Shown here one piece after another: positions 34,894-46,245 of a stretch of 64,000 nucleotides of DNA. A program made the position numbers and the translations under genes. The stretch comes from Ligula intestinalis (taxonomy: Eukaryota > Platyhelminthes > Cestoda > Diphyllobothriidea > Diphyllobothriidae): contig JAYGXS010000004.1 in assembly GCA_036362985.1 (NCBI GenBank), forward strand, positions 33,230,097 through 33,294,096, in the 5' to 3' direction. Each line of letters begins with the position of its first letter. Position 1 is the first letter of the stretch. The notes under the pieces were generated by a model that saw nothing but the letters and a program-made list of their open reading frames with translations, did no database searches and had not been told where the DNA came from.

Positions 34894-35307
34894 TGCCAAT
34901 GCGAGCGAACATGCGTGTCACAGTAAGCAATTGAGAAGAAGAAGACTTGATCACTGGGATGACCTTTGAACGTCCCTTGTCGGCTGGCACAATGACGATG
35001 TCCCTGTGTGCCTGGAGCACTCTTAATACAACGCGTTCGACCTTAAAGAGCACTTCTTGCGGTGGGTGAGCCATCAAAAGGGACGAAACCTGGTGTCGGA
35101 TAAGGTTCTTTGTCTTCTCCGTTGCTTCTGTTATGATTGGTGACTAATTATACAGCTTCAATTATGTAAGTAGGTTAAGCATCAGCCGTGCTGAACGAGG
35201 CTTCGTGCTGTTGAACCTGTATTTGCTCCTTCGTCAGTTCATTTGCCGACTGGTTGCGTACAAGTACGTCGTTTCTGGATGACGTTGGATCGATTCTTCT
35301 TCTTGTC
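34894..35307 (-). mobile_element. PLE-derived insertion with N-terminal PLE coding fragment
   Basis: Both ends carry the PLE terminal sequence in inverted orientation: GAGAAGAAGAAGACTTGATC at 34933, and the complement of AAGAAGAAGAATCGATC at about 35288-35304. The left end alone also has the extension (GCGAGCGAACATGCGTGTCA onward). On the minus strand VLRVLQAHRDIVIVPADKGR is the conserved pre-RT segment of PLEs. Diverged direct repeats AATTATGTTAAATT (34880) and AATTATGTTTCAATT (35308) look like a target duplication, and copy 1 at 12825-12850 is the uninterrupted site. Confidence 0.7.
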
Positions 35308-36136
35308 AATTATGTTTCAATTCAAATAAGCGGGTGCCTGACATGACCTGTTGTACCGTCAGGCAAACAGCTCGAAGTGTTCTCTATTTAATTTTGCTTA
35401 TTTAAAATTTACAGTTTTTGTCATATCCCTTATGTGATCTCTTAATTTGAGTTTGCTAGTGCCGGGCGTTTAATTTTCTCAAAAAAGTTTGCAGCTATAA
35501 GAAACCATACGCATTATATTTCCTTATTTTTCCAGAAAGTCACAGTAATGGATGAAATTTTCGGAGAAGTATGATTTGTGCGTGCGAATATTAAGAAGCT
35601 CAGGATTGCCAAAGTATACACAGGTTCAAGGAAGCAGTTCAGAAGTAGCAAAATGGACGACTAGACCAAGATTTTTATTTGACTTCAAAATATTGTTATG
35701 CTTTTAAATATCTTAGAAAATATCTAACTTTTCAGTTAACAGCCATACTATTTGTGTTCCCGCCAACAGCCCTGATCTGATAACTATTGGGCAGATTTTT
35801 GCAATTGTCAATAGACATTGACACATAGCTCGGAAGTGTCTTTTCATGCATTTTAAACTGACATCGTTGATCAATATTTTCAGTGGGCAAACAACTTTAG
35901 GTATGTTCTTCACCTCCTAGTTTAACACAATCAATGAAGTTTTAACTGTCAATGGAAACACTTTAGCTTATGTAGTCTTTTCATGTTTTACTATTTCTGT
36001 ATTTATTTGCTTTTTTTGCTCTCTTATGAATCAATCATATATATGTATATTGGACTCTGAATCAGTGCATTTTCAGTAAGCCAATACCTGTGTTTTCTTT
36101 AAAAATGTAAAATTTTATGTAAGGTAATAGTTATTT

Positions 36137-36220
36137 AGAAGAAGAACACTCGATCACTGGGCAAAACCTTTATTCGCCTTACGTTTCGACATCCATCGTG
36201 GATTCATAATCAGAGATATG
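36137..36220 (-). repeat. Solo PLE terminus, decayed
   Basis: AGAAGAAGAACACTCGATCA starts a terminal repeat like that at 1464-1545. The hammerhead-like part is mutated on the minus strand (CTGATTATGA for CTGATGA, GAAACGTAAG for GAAACGTC). Confidence 0.65.
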
Positions 36221-37810
36221 AGCTGGAAACAGTAGCAAATATTAATTCGTCAACCAACCTATTTCTTTTTTACTTTTGTTGCCTAATTTACTCCTGTAAT
36301 ATTTGGAGGCATGCGGCGTGCACAAGCATTGCTCAACAGAGAAGTGCTTGTCCTTACTACGACATTTCATCAGATATGCAATCAACTGTATGTGCAAAGA
36401 TGACACAGTATTCAATGTATGTGAATAATTAAAAGCTTGTTATGATTACGACGGCCTACCGGTGCTGTTGGTATGCAGTTGCATTAAAAGTAGCCGGAGG
36501 GATGACCATTTTAATTTTGTGGTTGTCAACTCCGCCAGTCTGTCTTTTTCACATTTCTGGCAACGGTTTGGTGCATTTGCTTAACTGTCGCAGTCAGAAC
36601 AACCATCGCTTCACGCCATTGTAATGAGCAAAAGCAAATCTGGTTAATAAAATGTTGCAATTGACTATACCACACACAAAGCACCCAGCATTTACATCGT
36701 CTAATTAGCGCTGAGAGCGAACCGGCTTCTGAGGAAGAATGCAATCGAAAGGCATTTATTAGTAAAACTTATTCATTTACCTGTTTTTTTGCATAAGTCA
36801 GAATGGTCATCTGCATTGATTAAGTGGATAAGATAATCATTTACCCATTCTTAGTCATCTGCACACAGTGCCAGATGTTCTGACCTGAAATATAATTTAC
36901 GTCAGTAATTGACCTTATTAGACGTGTCGGCTACTTCATGGAGTTTGAAAATGTATTGATTAGGGGTGAGCGTAGGTATCGATTCTGTCGGAACAATTTT
37001 AAAAGCCCATCTCAGGAGGATTAATGTACGTCATTTACTGAGTTCGTTCAAACGCTTTTTGCGATATCACAGATTAATCAAAATGTCCTTTTGCCTGTTG
37101 TCGATCTGCGTGAATGTTTGGACATAGGATGAATATATAAGTGCGAGAACTAAGAGAAGCCATGCGGCTCAGCTGTAAGTAATTAAATTTGAAAGTTGTA
37201 TAGGGTTTTATGCTTTTGTTTGCAAATTTCGTTAAATAAGCCGACGCGATATTAAAGAGCACTATCAGTTGTCAAAGAATGCAGATTACATACATGTGCT
37301 ACTTCACTTTGGTGTTCGGAGCGGTCTCGCGTGAACCTTGATAAGAGCCATGATATGCGGTGTTAATGTATGAAGAAACCAGCTACCTTTCGCTGCAGAA
37401 CTTACTGCCGCCAGAAGAGAGGACACAATACCTGTCGAAAATGGTACAATCCAGTGTATTTGAGTGTTTGTTTATCACGATATGTAAATTTGATGAATCT
37501 TGTTCTTCACCGAAGAAAATACTAAATGCACAGTAAGACAGCTGATAAGCAACATTTTAAATATCATTAGATGTGGAATATGCTATAAAACTGATGGTAC
37601 CAAACATAAAACCAGGACTGGACTTGAGTGCACAACTTATTCCATAAATGCATGTCATATTTAAAGCGAAAAATTCCTATTGCCCTGGCTTTAATAAATT
37701 TTCTGCTCTGAACGTCGCTTTTACGTCGTCAACTTGTGTCATCTACCTGATGCCAACTTATTCAAATCTGTAAAGCGGTAACTGTTTGCGTAAATACAGT
37801 GTGTATTGCT

Positions 37811-38200
37811 ATAACGCCAAATATTATGGACATTTTTTTCCCTCATTCTGATTTCATTTTTGACGAGCATGGCCCAAATGAGCGATTTAAAGACATCGTG
37901 TGTTAGCCCCCTCCCATCAGATGATGTGACGCGTCACTGACCGCCATAAAGGCCTTGAACCATACGCACTGACAAATGGGGTGAGGCAGCAACGCGTGCC
38001 TGCTCCCACACTCAGTCTTACGTAAACAAGTAAACACTAGTGTCCCCTGTTATTGCTGGTAATGTCCTGCCTACATCATAGTCACCTTGCAATAGAGGAT
38101 CGAGAGAGAACTCTAATGGAAATAGGGACAGACGAGTGGGTCCTCTGACTGAAAGGTGAACGCATACAAGGCACTTTATATCCCTGATCTAATACCAGCT
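37811..38200. other. Unassigned intergenic DNA
   Basis: No coding or RNA feature can be supported; it may belong to the SINE-like unit that follows. Confidence 0.35.
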
Positions 38201-38204
38201 AGAC

Positions 38205-38300
38205 CCTGAGCTCGTAGCTCAACTGTTAGGACATTCATCCTGACATGAGAGATTGCGAGTTCAAATCTAGGTGTGGCAGCAATATCAGCAGCCACACTGG
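38205..38300 (+). repeat. tRNA-derived SINE-like sequence
   Basis: An A-box-like TAGCTCAACTGTTAGGA (38218-38234) and a B-box-like GAGTTCAAATC (38261-38271) are spaced as in a tRNA gene, giving an internal RNA polymerase III promoter pattern. The T-stem and acceptor stem have mismatches and the anticodon loop is not convincing. I call it a tRNA-derived SINE head rather than a working tRNA. The following AGCCACACTGGGGTTAG tract to about 38400 is probably its body. Confidence 0.5.
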
Positions 38301-38399
38301 GGTTAGTTTTAACTAGTCAATCAGGCCTAACAAGGCAGAAGAGCCCTTCCTAGTGTTTTCTGTTTTTGCTGGTAAGGTCCTTCTACACTGAAGTATGTA

Positions 38400-39645
38400 C
38401 TTTAAGTCGTTTCGCATGCCCAAATGGGCTTGAAACTTGATTGTAACACGAAAAATGACATAAGCAAGCAAAAACTTAGAATTAATGAAGAAAAAACATG
38501 GGTTCATTTGAAAGTTGGAAGATTCTAAGAATAAATAATTGACAGTTAACAATATGCAAAAATAACAGCTAACCAAAGTAAATTTTCATAAAAGGAATTG
38601 CTCCTTCTTTTTCTTGCCAGAGTTCAGTTAAAATTTTGCTGTTCTTAACTATAATTAGATTTGGGTAAGGAAGCGTTAGCAGATATTTTTCTTCTGGCAT
38701 AAGCGTATATCTATCTTCGTAGAAAAAGGTTAAATCCACAAATTCTCATTTACTTTTTAATGCAAGTTTACCGCACTGTCTCTAAGCACCATCAGCGTTG
38801 TAACATTTAACGCTATGATGTCGCGATTCTGGAATGGATATGCTGTACATTTGCTCAACTTACTTTGTACTTCATCCATACCATAACGCATATGGATGAA
38901 CATTTTGTTCTGACATACATATCAGCATGTTGTGAGACTGGAAAAAGCAACGGTTATCATCATACATTTCAAAAGGTCTGATTTCTATATAAATAACATC
39001 ATATGAACAACAAACATATTAAACATGTTAACTTTTAACTGTTATGGCCATATTTTATGTGGCCATATAACGTTGACAAGCACAATAAGGAAATGCGCCG
39101 TCAAAACTAGAGCAGTCCTTACTTCATAACGTCCTGCTAAAAGACTCAAAATTTTATTAAGTAATTGCACTCTAGTAAGCACAGCAAGGCATTTCTTCAG
39201 CAATGTTTCTGAACTGCTGAAATGCATTTGCGGAGGCAGAATCTCATTCAGTTTGACCCCTACTACTGGCTTAAGAACTGGACTAAATAACAAATGCGAA
39301 ATGCTGGACATATAACTTCCAGTGAATTTGCACATCTCGACCTTGTACCCACAACCTCAATAAACCAGGAAAACTGATACACACGTACACGGTGTCATAG
39401 AATTCAGTGTGATTTCAAACTGCTCACCTGTCATGTGTCGTAGGGAGGCGATAAATTTTACTGCCGAATGTGGGGGTTAACAATTATCGATTGCTTTGAC
39501 GCAATGTGTATTGCCACTTCTCAGAATGCACGAAGAAATTTGGTCCTTCCATATTCAATTATCACCAGCTACGCTACATGAACTCACTTTGGCCTTGTCC
39601 TCGGCACAGCAGTTTCACAGAACTTCATGACCGAAAATAATGCAT
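38400..39645. other. Unassigned intergenic DNA
   Basis: Nothing supported; the minus-strand frames at 38313-38576 and 39042-39335 have no recognisable motifs. Confidence 0.4.
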
Positions 39646-39647
39646 TT

Positions 39648-39745
39648 TGAGAAGAAGACGAAGACTCCATTGCTGGGAAAATACTTTTATCCGCCCGACG
39701 TTTTGACATCGATCGTGGGTTCATTAACAGAGGCTTGAGAAGTGT
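39648..39745 (-). repeat. Solo PLE terminus, decayed
   Basis: GAGAAGAAGACGAAGACTCC followed by the TTTTATCCGCCCGACGTTTT tract aligns with the terminal repeat at 1464-1545. The hammerhead-like core on the minus strand is mutated (CTGTTAATGA, CAAAACGTC). Confidence 0.6.
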
Positions 39746-42390
39746 GTTTAGATATCCCCGTCATAAAATTAATCATACCTCACAAGCTTACGCAGAAAGA
39801 GTAAGGCACTGTGCAAGTTAACGTAATGAGTTGACCCACGTATGTTGGCTTTTATTCAGTTGCTGCCATTGAAAGTATTTCATCTTGTTCATGTACGTCA
39901 AAGACTTGTGTAACTTATATACTAGGGCTATGTATCACAAGTTTTATTCAGGGAAATATGCTGCTAACTGTATGAAGCTGATTTGTGTTGCTTAGTTGGA
40001 CTTATCGTCTCATACAAATGTTATTTAGCTAAAGACTACCGACTTCATGTATACCGATAAAATAAACCAATAATACATTAAATTTTGGATATACATCTTC
40101 CAAAATGAACATGGACACCTTCTTTACCACTAATTAGATTTTCAACAATGCAAGGTCTTTTATGTTGGATGCTGACACTTCGTAGTAGAATATGTGAAAA
40201 ATTTATGATTGTCACTTTGGTTGTCCATATTCTTAACGACATTTGCGGGAGAATACGGCTATTAATAAATTATAACGCATGTTTTATATAAGCTTTTCAA
40301 AAAATCTGAAAAAATGCTCTTTTGGAATGCACAAGCTCACAATTAACATTTGCATCCCTCCTGGCAATTGATGGGTAGTCGTTTGCATTCGGAAGCGTCT
40401 GTTTGGAAACTTGATGTGTTTAGGTTTTCCAATGTATTCCTTGCGACTGTGCATCTCGATGCAAAACGTTAGCTTTATAGTAATATTAACAATGCTCATG
40501 CGTTTATAGTCTTACTCTGTCTTTCACACGCTTTATGCGAGCACACGTGCGTCGAAAAATTAATCGTGTTCTATCAGCAAACGGGGTTAAACAGAGCGTA
40601 TGAAGAGCATGCCAAAATATCGTTTTAGGTACAATTTTCTATAAAACTGACTTATATAACCACAACATCATCACTGTACTTGAGAATATAACATTTCGCT
40701 GAGAGATGCAACCATTCTTCCATAGGGAAAAGTTATACATTGAAGTTAAAACAGAGAAAATGCTTGCCGGTTTGTAGATTGCTGACGTGTGGGACTCACG
40801 CGATATGTATTATAACTGAGAAAGTACGCTTTCGGCATTTCGCAAATTGCAACAGTAGCTTTTATTGATCGTTTGTAGCGCAGCAAACTTTCCTGGTAAG
40901 CATTAGGGATGAGAACTAAACTATGGTCATTTCACAAGTCGCAGTTATAAGCCAAACGTGATTAAATAGCTTATCTTTCCATTCTATCTATGTGATTTAC
41001 TATATGGCACCTAAGCTCGTCTTTTATATCTTAGAAATAAGGGCAGAAGTTTCTTTGGTAATGGTCTTTGTTACGAGAAGCCGTAGGTCTCTGTGATACG
41101 GGAACCGTGAGAATGGGGTTTTTATGGGTGGGGAAGAGGGATGGGAAAAAAGGAGTTTGTAACAATAAGAACAAAAAGTCGTATAATTTTATTGAAATAG
41201 TCTAAGGCGGCGGCCATGTAGTGGTGGCGTTATGTGCGGTCATCAAAAAATGCGCGAAAATCAAATCGTGCTCAAATCGAGCTTGAATCATGGTCGACCA
41301 ACCTGGAAATCTAGATGATTATACCCGAAACTTTCTTTTTCCCAAAACCCAGTAATAATTGACTATTTTGAAACTCTTTTCCTTTTAAGTATTTACTATA
41401 ATCGTAAAAAAACTGATATAAAATATTACCTTCACATGCATAAAGAAGTCATATGTAAGTTTTAGTATTTGGATTCCCAATTTTCTGTGATTGGCTACTT
41501 TAAACAACTGGCAGTATTGTGGCCGGTCTACTCTAGGGCGTACTTGAAGCAAGCCTTATATCACATCTTGCGCCCTGAGCTGATGTATGTAGATATATCG
41601 CAGGTGGTGCTGTTTGTTGACCTTGAGCGAGGTCACTGAGAAAATTAATTATAATATCGCCATTAACCCCAAATGCACCAACGGCGGGCGCGTGTAAGTT
41701 GGGGAGTGTTCGCTGACATTTGGCGAGGTCAGTGAGGTCCATTTTAAAACAGCATCACTCACCCCTACTGGAGCAACTGTGGTTGCCTTTCAGTTGCGAG
41801 GTTATTGAGCCTTTTTTCTCTGTTCTTACGAACCTAAGTACTCTAGATTATGTATCTCGCTGTCCATTTACTTGCGTAAAGATGTCTTCCCTCTGTTAAA
41901 CCGCAACGCCACGAAAATCATTTTCGTGCGGTTATCAGCTATGCGTGTAAGGCAAATGCTTATCGCGATTAAATAAATGTAACGTATGGCAACTGTGGCG
42001 GTCTTACGTTACATCGAAGGCAATAACGCTTCTTTAGAAGATATCGTATGGTCAGGTCAAATGGGAAAGAACATACAATAAGAAACCTGCAACTGCGCGA
42101 TTGCGTGCTGAAAGCCAGCATTTTGTAGCAGCCTTGCTAAGCCATTCAGGTCAACTCAAATCGCAACCAGCAGGAGGGTTACCATAGTGGCCATAGGCCA
42201 TTCAACTGCCAGCAAGCGTCAGGTTGTCAAGGCGTTAGAAAAAGCAAACGAAAAAAGGATAAGGGAAGAGGGCTTTTAGCTGTCAGTGGGGTCGGATGGG
42301 CAATTATAGTTCTATAGGCTAATACGCTGTGAGTGGGGCTGGAGTCATGAACAGCAATTAGTATGCCGCCATGTCACCTGGTAGAGGGCC
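39746..42390. other. Unassigned intergenic DNA
   Basis: No supported gene. A short direct repeat GCGAGGTCA(C/G)TGAG occurs at about 41627 and 41722; meaning unknown. Confidence 0.4.
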
Positions 42391-42399
42391 ATGGTAACA

Positions 42400-42850
42400 C
42401 TGCCTCCTCTTCCGGCCGGTTCGCTGAGGGTTTCTGTTCGCGTGCCATTTTTACGTTTGATTTTGCTTCATTCCGGCTCTTTCCCACGTAATGGCGCAAG
42501 ACTTTGTAGGACGCTTGCAGGTCCACATGCCTGTTGACCGACTTGGCATCCGAATGCCATGCCTCGAGTGTTTTTTTTTCGGTTTTTGAGGTTCCTCGGC
42601 CTACGATGATTACTCATTAGAGATAAAAGTCATGGTCAATTTCTTCGATGTGTGCTGTTAGTTGTGAGTTTGTGTCACGTCTCTGAGCCGCTCGTTTGTG
42701 CTCTTGTAGGCGGGTTTGCAATTCGTGGCCTGTTTACCCAACTTAATTGCAGTCTCCCTCATTTCAAAGTATGTTGTTGATAACTGCAGAGATATAATTA
42801 AGAGGCAGTCAGTCATAAGCTTGCATCAATTTACGGCGATTTTTTCGCTT
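42400..42850 (-). pseudogene. PLE GIY-YIG fragment
   Basis: On the minus strand one frame reads TGHELQTRLQEHKRAAQRRD, then TNSQLTAHIEEIDHDF (about 42735-42640). After a stop it continues as GRGTSKTEKKTLEAWHSD, AKSVNRHVDLQASYKVLRHY and VGKSRNEAKSN (to about 42440). This is the standard order of a PLE GIY-YIG domain and its C-terminus. Two stops and the missing YIG motif upstream show decay. The 108-codon frame at 43152-42826 on the same strand may be the preceding linker, but I could not match it. Confidence 0.75.
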
Positions 42851-43159
42851 GAGGTCGATGAGCTGTGCCAACGCCAGGAGGTTGTTACTGTTGTGATATT
42901 GTTTCGGAGACGCCTTTTATGAAGGGAATGGCCCTGCAGACTTTGGATTGCTTTTGTTTTAGTCGTCATGCCTTCACTCGGCGTGGCTTTGTTTAACAAA
43001 CAAGCTTGCGTAGCCATTATCTCGGAAGATTTCCTGAAGATGTTGTTGTTCAGCTCCTCTGGTGGCTGGTGTGCTGCAGTGTGTTTTAACTCTTTGGAAA
43101 AGAGTATGGACGCAGATGCTTTTGTGGCACATGGGGTAATTGGTGTTGACATTTAGTAC

Positions 43160-44940
43160 GTGAACTATAAATACCGCGTAATCTGTGCATGTATCACCTT
43201 ACCTGAGTACAGAAGGTGATATATCTGATGAAAGTTTGAGCATTGGGGGGTTCAAAACAAACTTGAGGTCGTGTATTTAGTTTATTAGGTTGGCTTGAGT
43301 TGTAAAAAGCTGTTGAGTAGAATTAAATTTCATTCTGGTCAGTTAAGCTGGAGAAAATATAGACAGAATTGGGCAAAATCCAACTTTTGTTGATTTCCAA
43401 TGAATTTCCTGTGCTATTTAACGCTGCGGAGAAAAGATTCTTCTTTTTGTGTGCTAAAGTTTTAAAATAAATTCATAAAGGGCAGGAACTGTTTATTAAT
43501 ATGTGTTCACAACAGAGAAAAATGTGTTTTGCGTCCATGAAATGGAGGTAAGTGTACATACGAGATACATACGATAGTCAAAAAAAGTAATGAATTAATT
43601 TAACAAATATTTTTTCGATAAATCTGTTATGTTTTTTGCCCTAAAGATAAGTAATTTACTTACGAAAAACCAAAATGTGTTTTACTACGCCAAAATTAGT
43701 AGCCGCATTTGATATTACATAAACTTTCTCGAAATGTCATATGTTTTCTAATTAAACATAGTTAACTTACTCCATTCAAATGTTGTCAAAATATAGACAC
43801 AAATCAATCAATATAAAAACTTCCAACAGCACAGAAAAAATACTATCATTTTTAAGAATATTGGATGATATTTTTGGCACCACTGTTACCTTGAAGTAAA
43901 GAATAGTATTGAAAACTGCTCTGGTCTACATGGAAATGTATGTTCTTTCATTTCCAACAGAGTTTTTCTCTAAGTTTTAGGGAAGTCAAAATCGTTCAAA
44001 ATTTCCCAATTTAATCTTGACTTTATCTTCAAAAAAGGTATCATACAGAGATATGCGACTTTAAAATATCTACCTGAAGTGCTTTTTGAAGGGTTAACTT
44101 GTTAACGAAAGTTTTTTTTAAATTTATCTAAGGTGCATTCATTCTCGGCTTTTGTTGTAGAAATTCATTTTTCTAGGCAATAAGTTGACATATTTGGGTG
44201 ATTCTAAAGTCAAGACCCACGCATGGAGCTATCTAAGGAGAAATGTTTAAGAATTAATGATTTAGGTAAATGATTTCAATATATTTCTTATTTCTAAGTT
44301 TTCCGTAAAAAGATTGAACGAAATTAGTATTTATGGACAAACAAAGCAAAAAGTGAACTTCGGAAAGTTTCCAGCCAAATTTCGAAAAAACGTTGCTGCT
44401 CGTCGCACTCTAACTCTCGAAATTATTATTTTTAAATGGACAAACGGAAATTGTTTTCAATATACACAAAATGGTATGAATTTAATTACAAGTTTAACCG
44501 TTATCTTATGTTATAGTGAACAACCAGCCTATCCGTGTGTGGAACTCAATCTTTATTTATTCCGTTCAACAGCTAAAATATGATTTCCTTAGAAAAACCT
44601 TTGTGCAATTGTCAAAAAATTGATATAAAGCACGCAAGAATCTTTTCGTGCATTGAAAACGAAAATTTAAACGAAGTATCCAACTTAAAATAAAACTGCA
44701 TTAAGGTGACCACATCCATTTCTGACACAGTTAATCCAAGTTTAAATGTTATTGGAAACAATTCAATTGATGCGAATTTTGTATTTCACTTCTGTATTAA
44801 CTTGCCGTCCTTATCCATTCCCACACCTTAAACATCTTTATATTTCACGTTGTACTAGTAACTTTTAAAATTTTCATTACCTGAGTTTGCAGATTTTTGT
44901 GAAAATTATATTTTTTATGCTTTAAAATAGTAATTTCTCA
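43160..44940. other. Unassigned intergenic DNA
   Basis: Very AT-rich, with no supported feature. Confidence 0.4.
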
Positions 44941-44956
44941 AACAAACTCTGACTTT

Positions 44957-45954
44957 AAGGAAGTCAAGTTAAGCGAACTAACGTTTTCGATTAATTCATC
45001 ATCAGGCAATACAGTAATATAAGGGAGGGTAGAGTTAACGAGGAGATCCAGCAAGCGAACTTCTACAGCTTCGTCTGAACGCTGCAATCGCGCGTACATA
45101 TCCAGCAGCAAAGCTAAGATTATTGTTCTCAAGCACTCCAGTTCTTCGCCTTGAAGGCAAGGGTAGACTGCCGTTCCAGACCACATCAATGTGTATCTAC
45201 AACTTTACATGCTCCTGTGGGGCAAGTTACATTGGTCGAACGATTAGACGTCTATCCAAGCGCATGCGAGAGCATCACCCTGCGTGGTTAAACAGAGGCG
45301 AAACTAAGTCGATATCAAGCGCAATTCTGGCTCACTTGGTAGACAGCGGTCATCGGGTAGACGTCAACCAAGCATTTAGAGTCGTCTATAAAGTTCCGGC
45401 TAACCACTCTAGGTTCCTGCGTCAGCGGATACTTGCGACGGCAGAAGCAGTCGCCATTCGCCTCACAAACCCAGTTTTATGTGCCCAGAAAGCATTTGTA
45501 GCGGCTCTAAGGCTCCCGTGGCCAAAAGCCCTTTCGACATCCGCCCTCACGCCTCTTACTACGTCGCGAAACAATGATGAGACAGCGGCATCAAGTATCT
45601 AAAGGTCACCGACACAGTCTCAAGACGTTGGCACCTTGCGTCGTCACACAACCCATCAAAACCCGAGACGAGGACCACTGGATGACAGTAACTAATTGCC
45701 TGACTCCTTCCCCTTTCCCTCTCACCCCACCCCCATTTCTCTGTCCCCAATTAAGACTAGAATCTGATCCCCTTGATCCCCCTTGATCCTGTTGCACCTC
45801 TCTCCCCCTTGTTACTACTGATTGGTTTGCCTAAAACTTTCGTTAACTCTACCCTCCCTTATATTACTGTATTGCCTGATGATGAATTAATCGAAAACGT
45901 TTGTTCGCTTAACTTGACTTTCTTAATGCTTACATGGGTATCATCGATGAACTT
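44957..45954 (+). mobile_element. Short, well preserved PLE with inverted terminal repeats and 13-bp target duplication
   Basis: The 13-mer AAACTCTGACTTT flanks the element (44944-44956 and 45955-45967). Inverted termini of ~85 bp (about 44957-45041 and 45840-45925; inner mark CGTTAACTCTACCCTCCC) are almost identical. A 29-nt extension (45926-45954) exists on the right only. The right terminus carries CTGATGA (45876-45882), then GAAAACG, a hammerhead-like order with weak helix II; the left carries the same on the other strand. One uninterrupted GIY-YIG frame lies inside. The RT is missing, so it is 5'-truncated, and the clean termini argue for a rather recent insertion. Confidence 0.85.
45123..45602 (+). 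CDS. PLE GIY-YIG endonuclease domain, open frame
   Basis: 159 codons without a stop. Residues 23-32 have the cysteine pattern C-x5-C-x-C (MCIYNFTCSC), followed by SYIGRTIRRLSKRMREHHPA (35-54), which is the YIG strand and helix. Next are AILAHLVDSGHRVD and FRVVYKVPANH, then ILATAEAVAIRLTNPVLCAQ with the conserved Glu region. In PLEs the domain is fused behind the reverse transcriptase and nicks DNA. Here only the nuclease part remains, so the start at 45123 is just the first Met and expression is doubtful. Of all PLE frames in the window this is the only one intact over the whole domain. Confidence 0.8.
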   Translation: MFSSTPVLRLEGKGRLPFQTTSMCIYNFTCSCGASYIGRTIRRLSKRMREHHPAWLNRGETKSISSAILAHLVDSGHRVDVNQAFRVVYKVPANHSRFLRQRILATAEAVAIRLTNPVLCAQKAFVAALRLPWPKALSTSALTPLTTSRNNDETAASSI

Positions 45955-46089
45955 AAACTCTGACTTTTTTACTTATAGGTCTAACTTAATGTAATGATAG
46001 TTTGGGGGCACGCCGCGAGTGCTGAGTGCCTGCAAAATGACTTTTAGTACCTTTTCGATCTCATAAAATCAGAGCGTACACTCACTGTA

Positions 46090-46196
46090 TGTCTCATCTG
46101 TTCTACTTTTACGTATGATTAAAGACTCCCGCGGGAATCCGAAACGTCAGGACAATATACCTTTTGTTCCTGTGATCGCTTCTTCTGCTGAGGAAA
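46090..46196 (+). repeat. Solo PLE terminus, second family
   Basis: GGGAATCCGAAACGTCAGGA, then TCCTGTGATCGCTTCTTCTG. It matches the right arm of the hairpin element at 54760-54850 and differs from the 1504 type in that the first core element is GATTAAAG rather than CTGATGA. Confidence 0.65.
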
Positions 46197-46245
46197 CACC
46201 GTTTTGCCGTCTTAACCACTAGGCAACCAGTGATTCATCCGCCGG
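46197..46245 (-). repeat. tRNA-like A-box fragment
   Basis: The minus strand reads GGTTGCCTAGTGGTTAAGAC, close to a tRNA D-arm/A-box. No B-box follows at the expected distance. It directly abuts the solo PLE terminus, so it may be another SINE/PLE contact. Confidence 0.35.

Larger units (their letters stand above)
27985..37810 (+). repeat. Segmental duplication copy 2, enlarged by later insertions
   Basis: Colinear counterpart of 8630-14240 (landmarks given there), about 4.2 kb longer. The extra length comes from the LINE at 29530-31645, about 430 bp near 34265-34700, the PLE-derived block 34894-35307, and about 1 kb at 35670-36700 that includes a PLE terminus. Since most extra DNA is mobile elements absent from copy 1, they inserted after the duplication. 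Confidence 0.85.

Noticed and set aside
38209..38281. Functional tRNA gene
   Set aside because: A- and B-box-like sequences exist, but the T-stem and acceptor stem have mismatches and the anticodon arm is poor; a SINE head is more likely.
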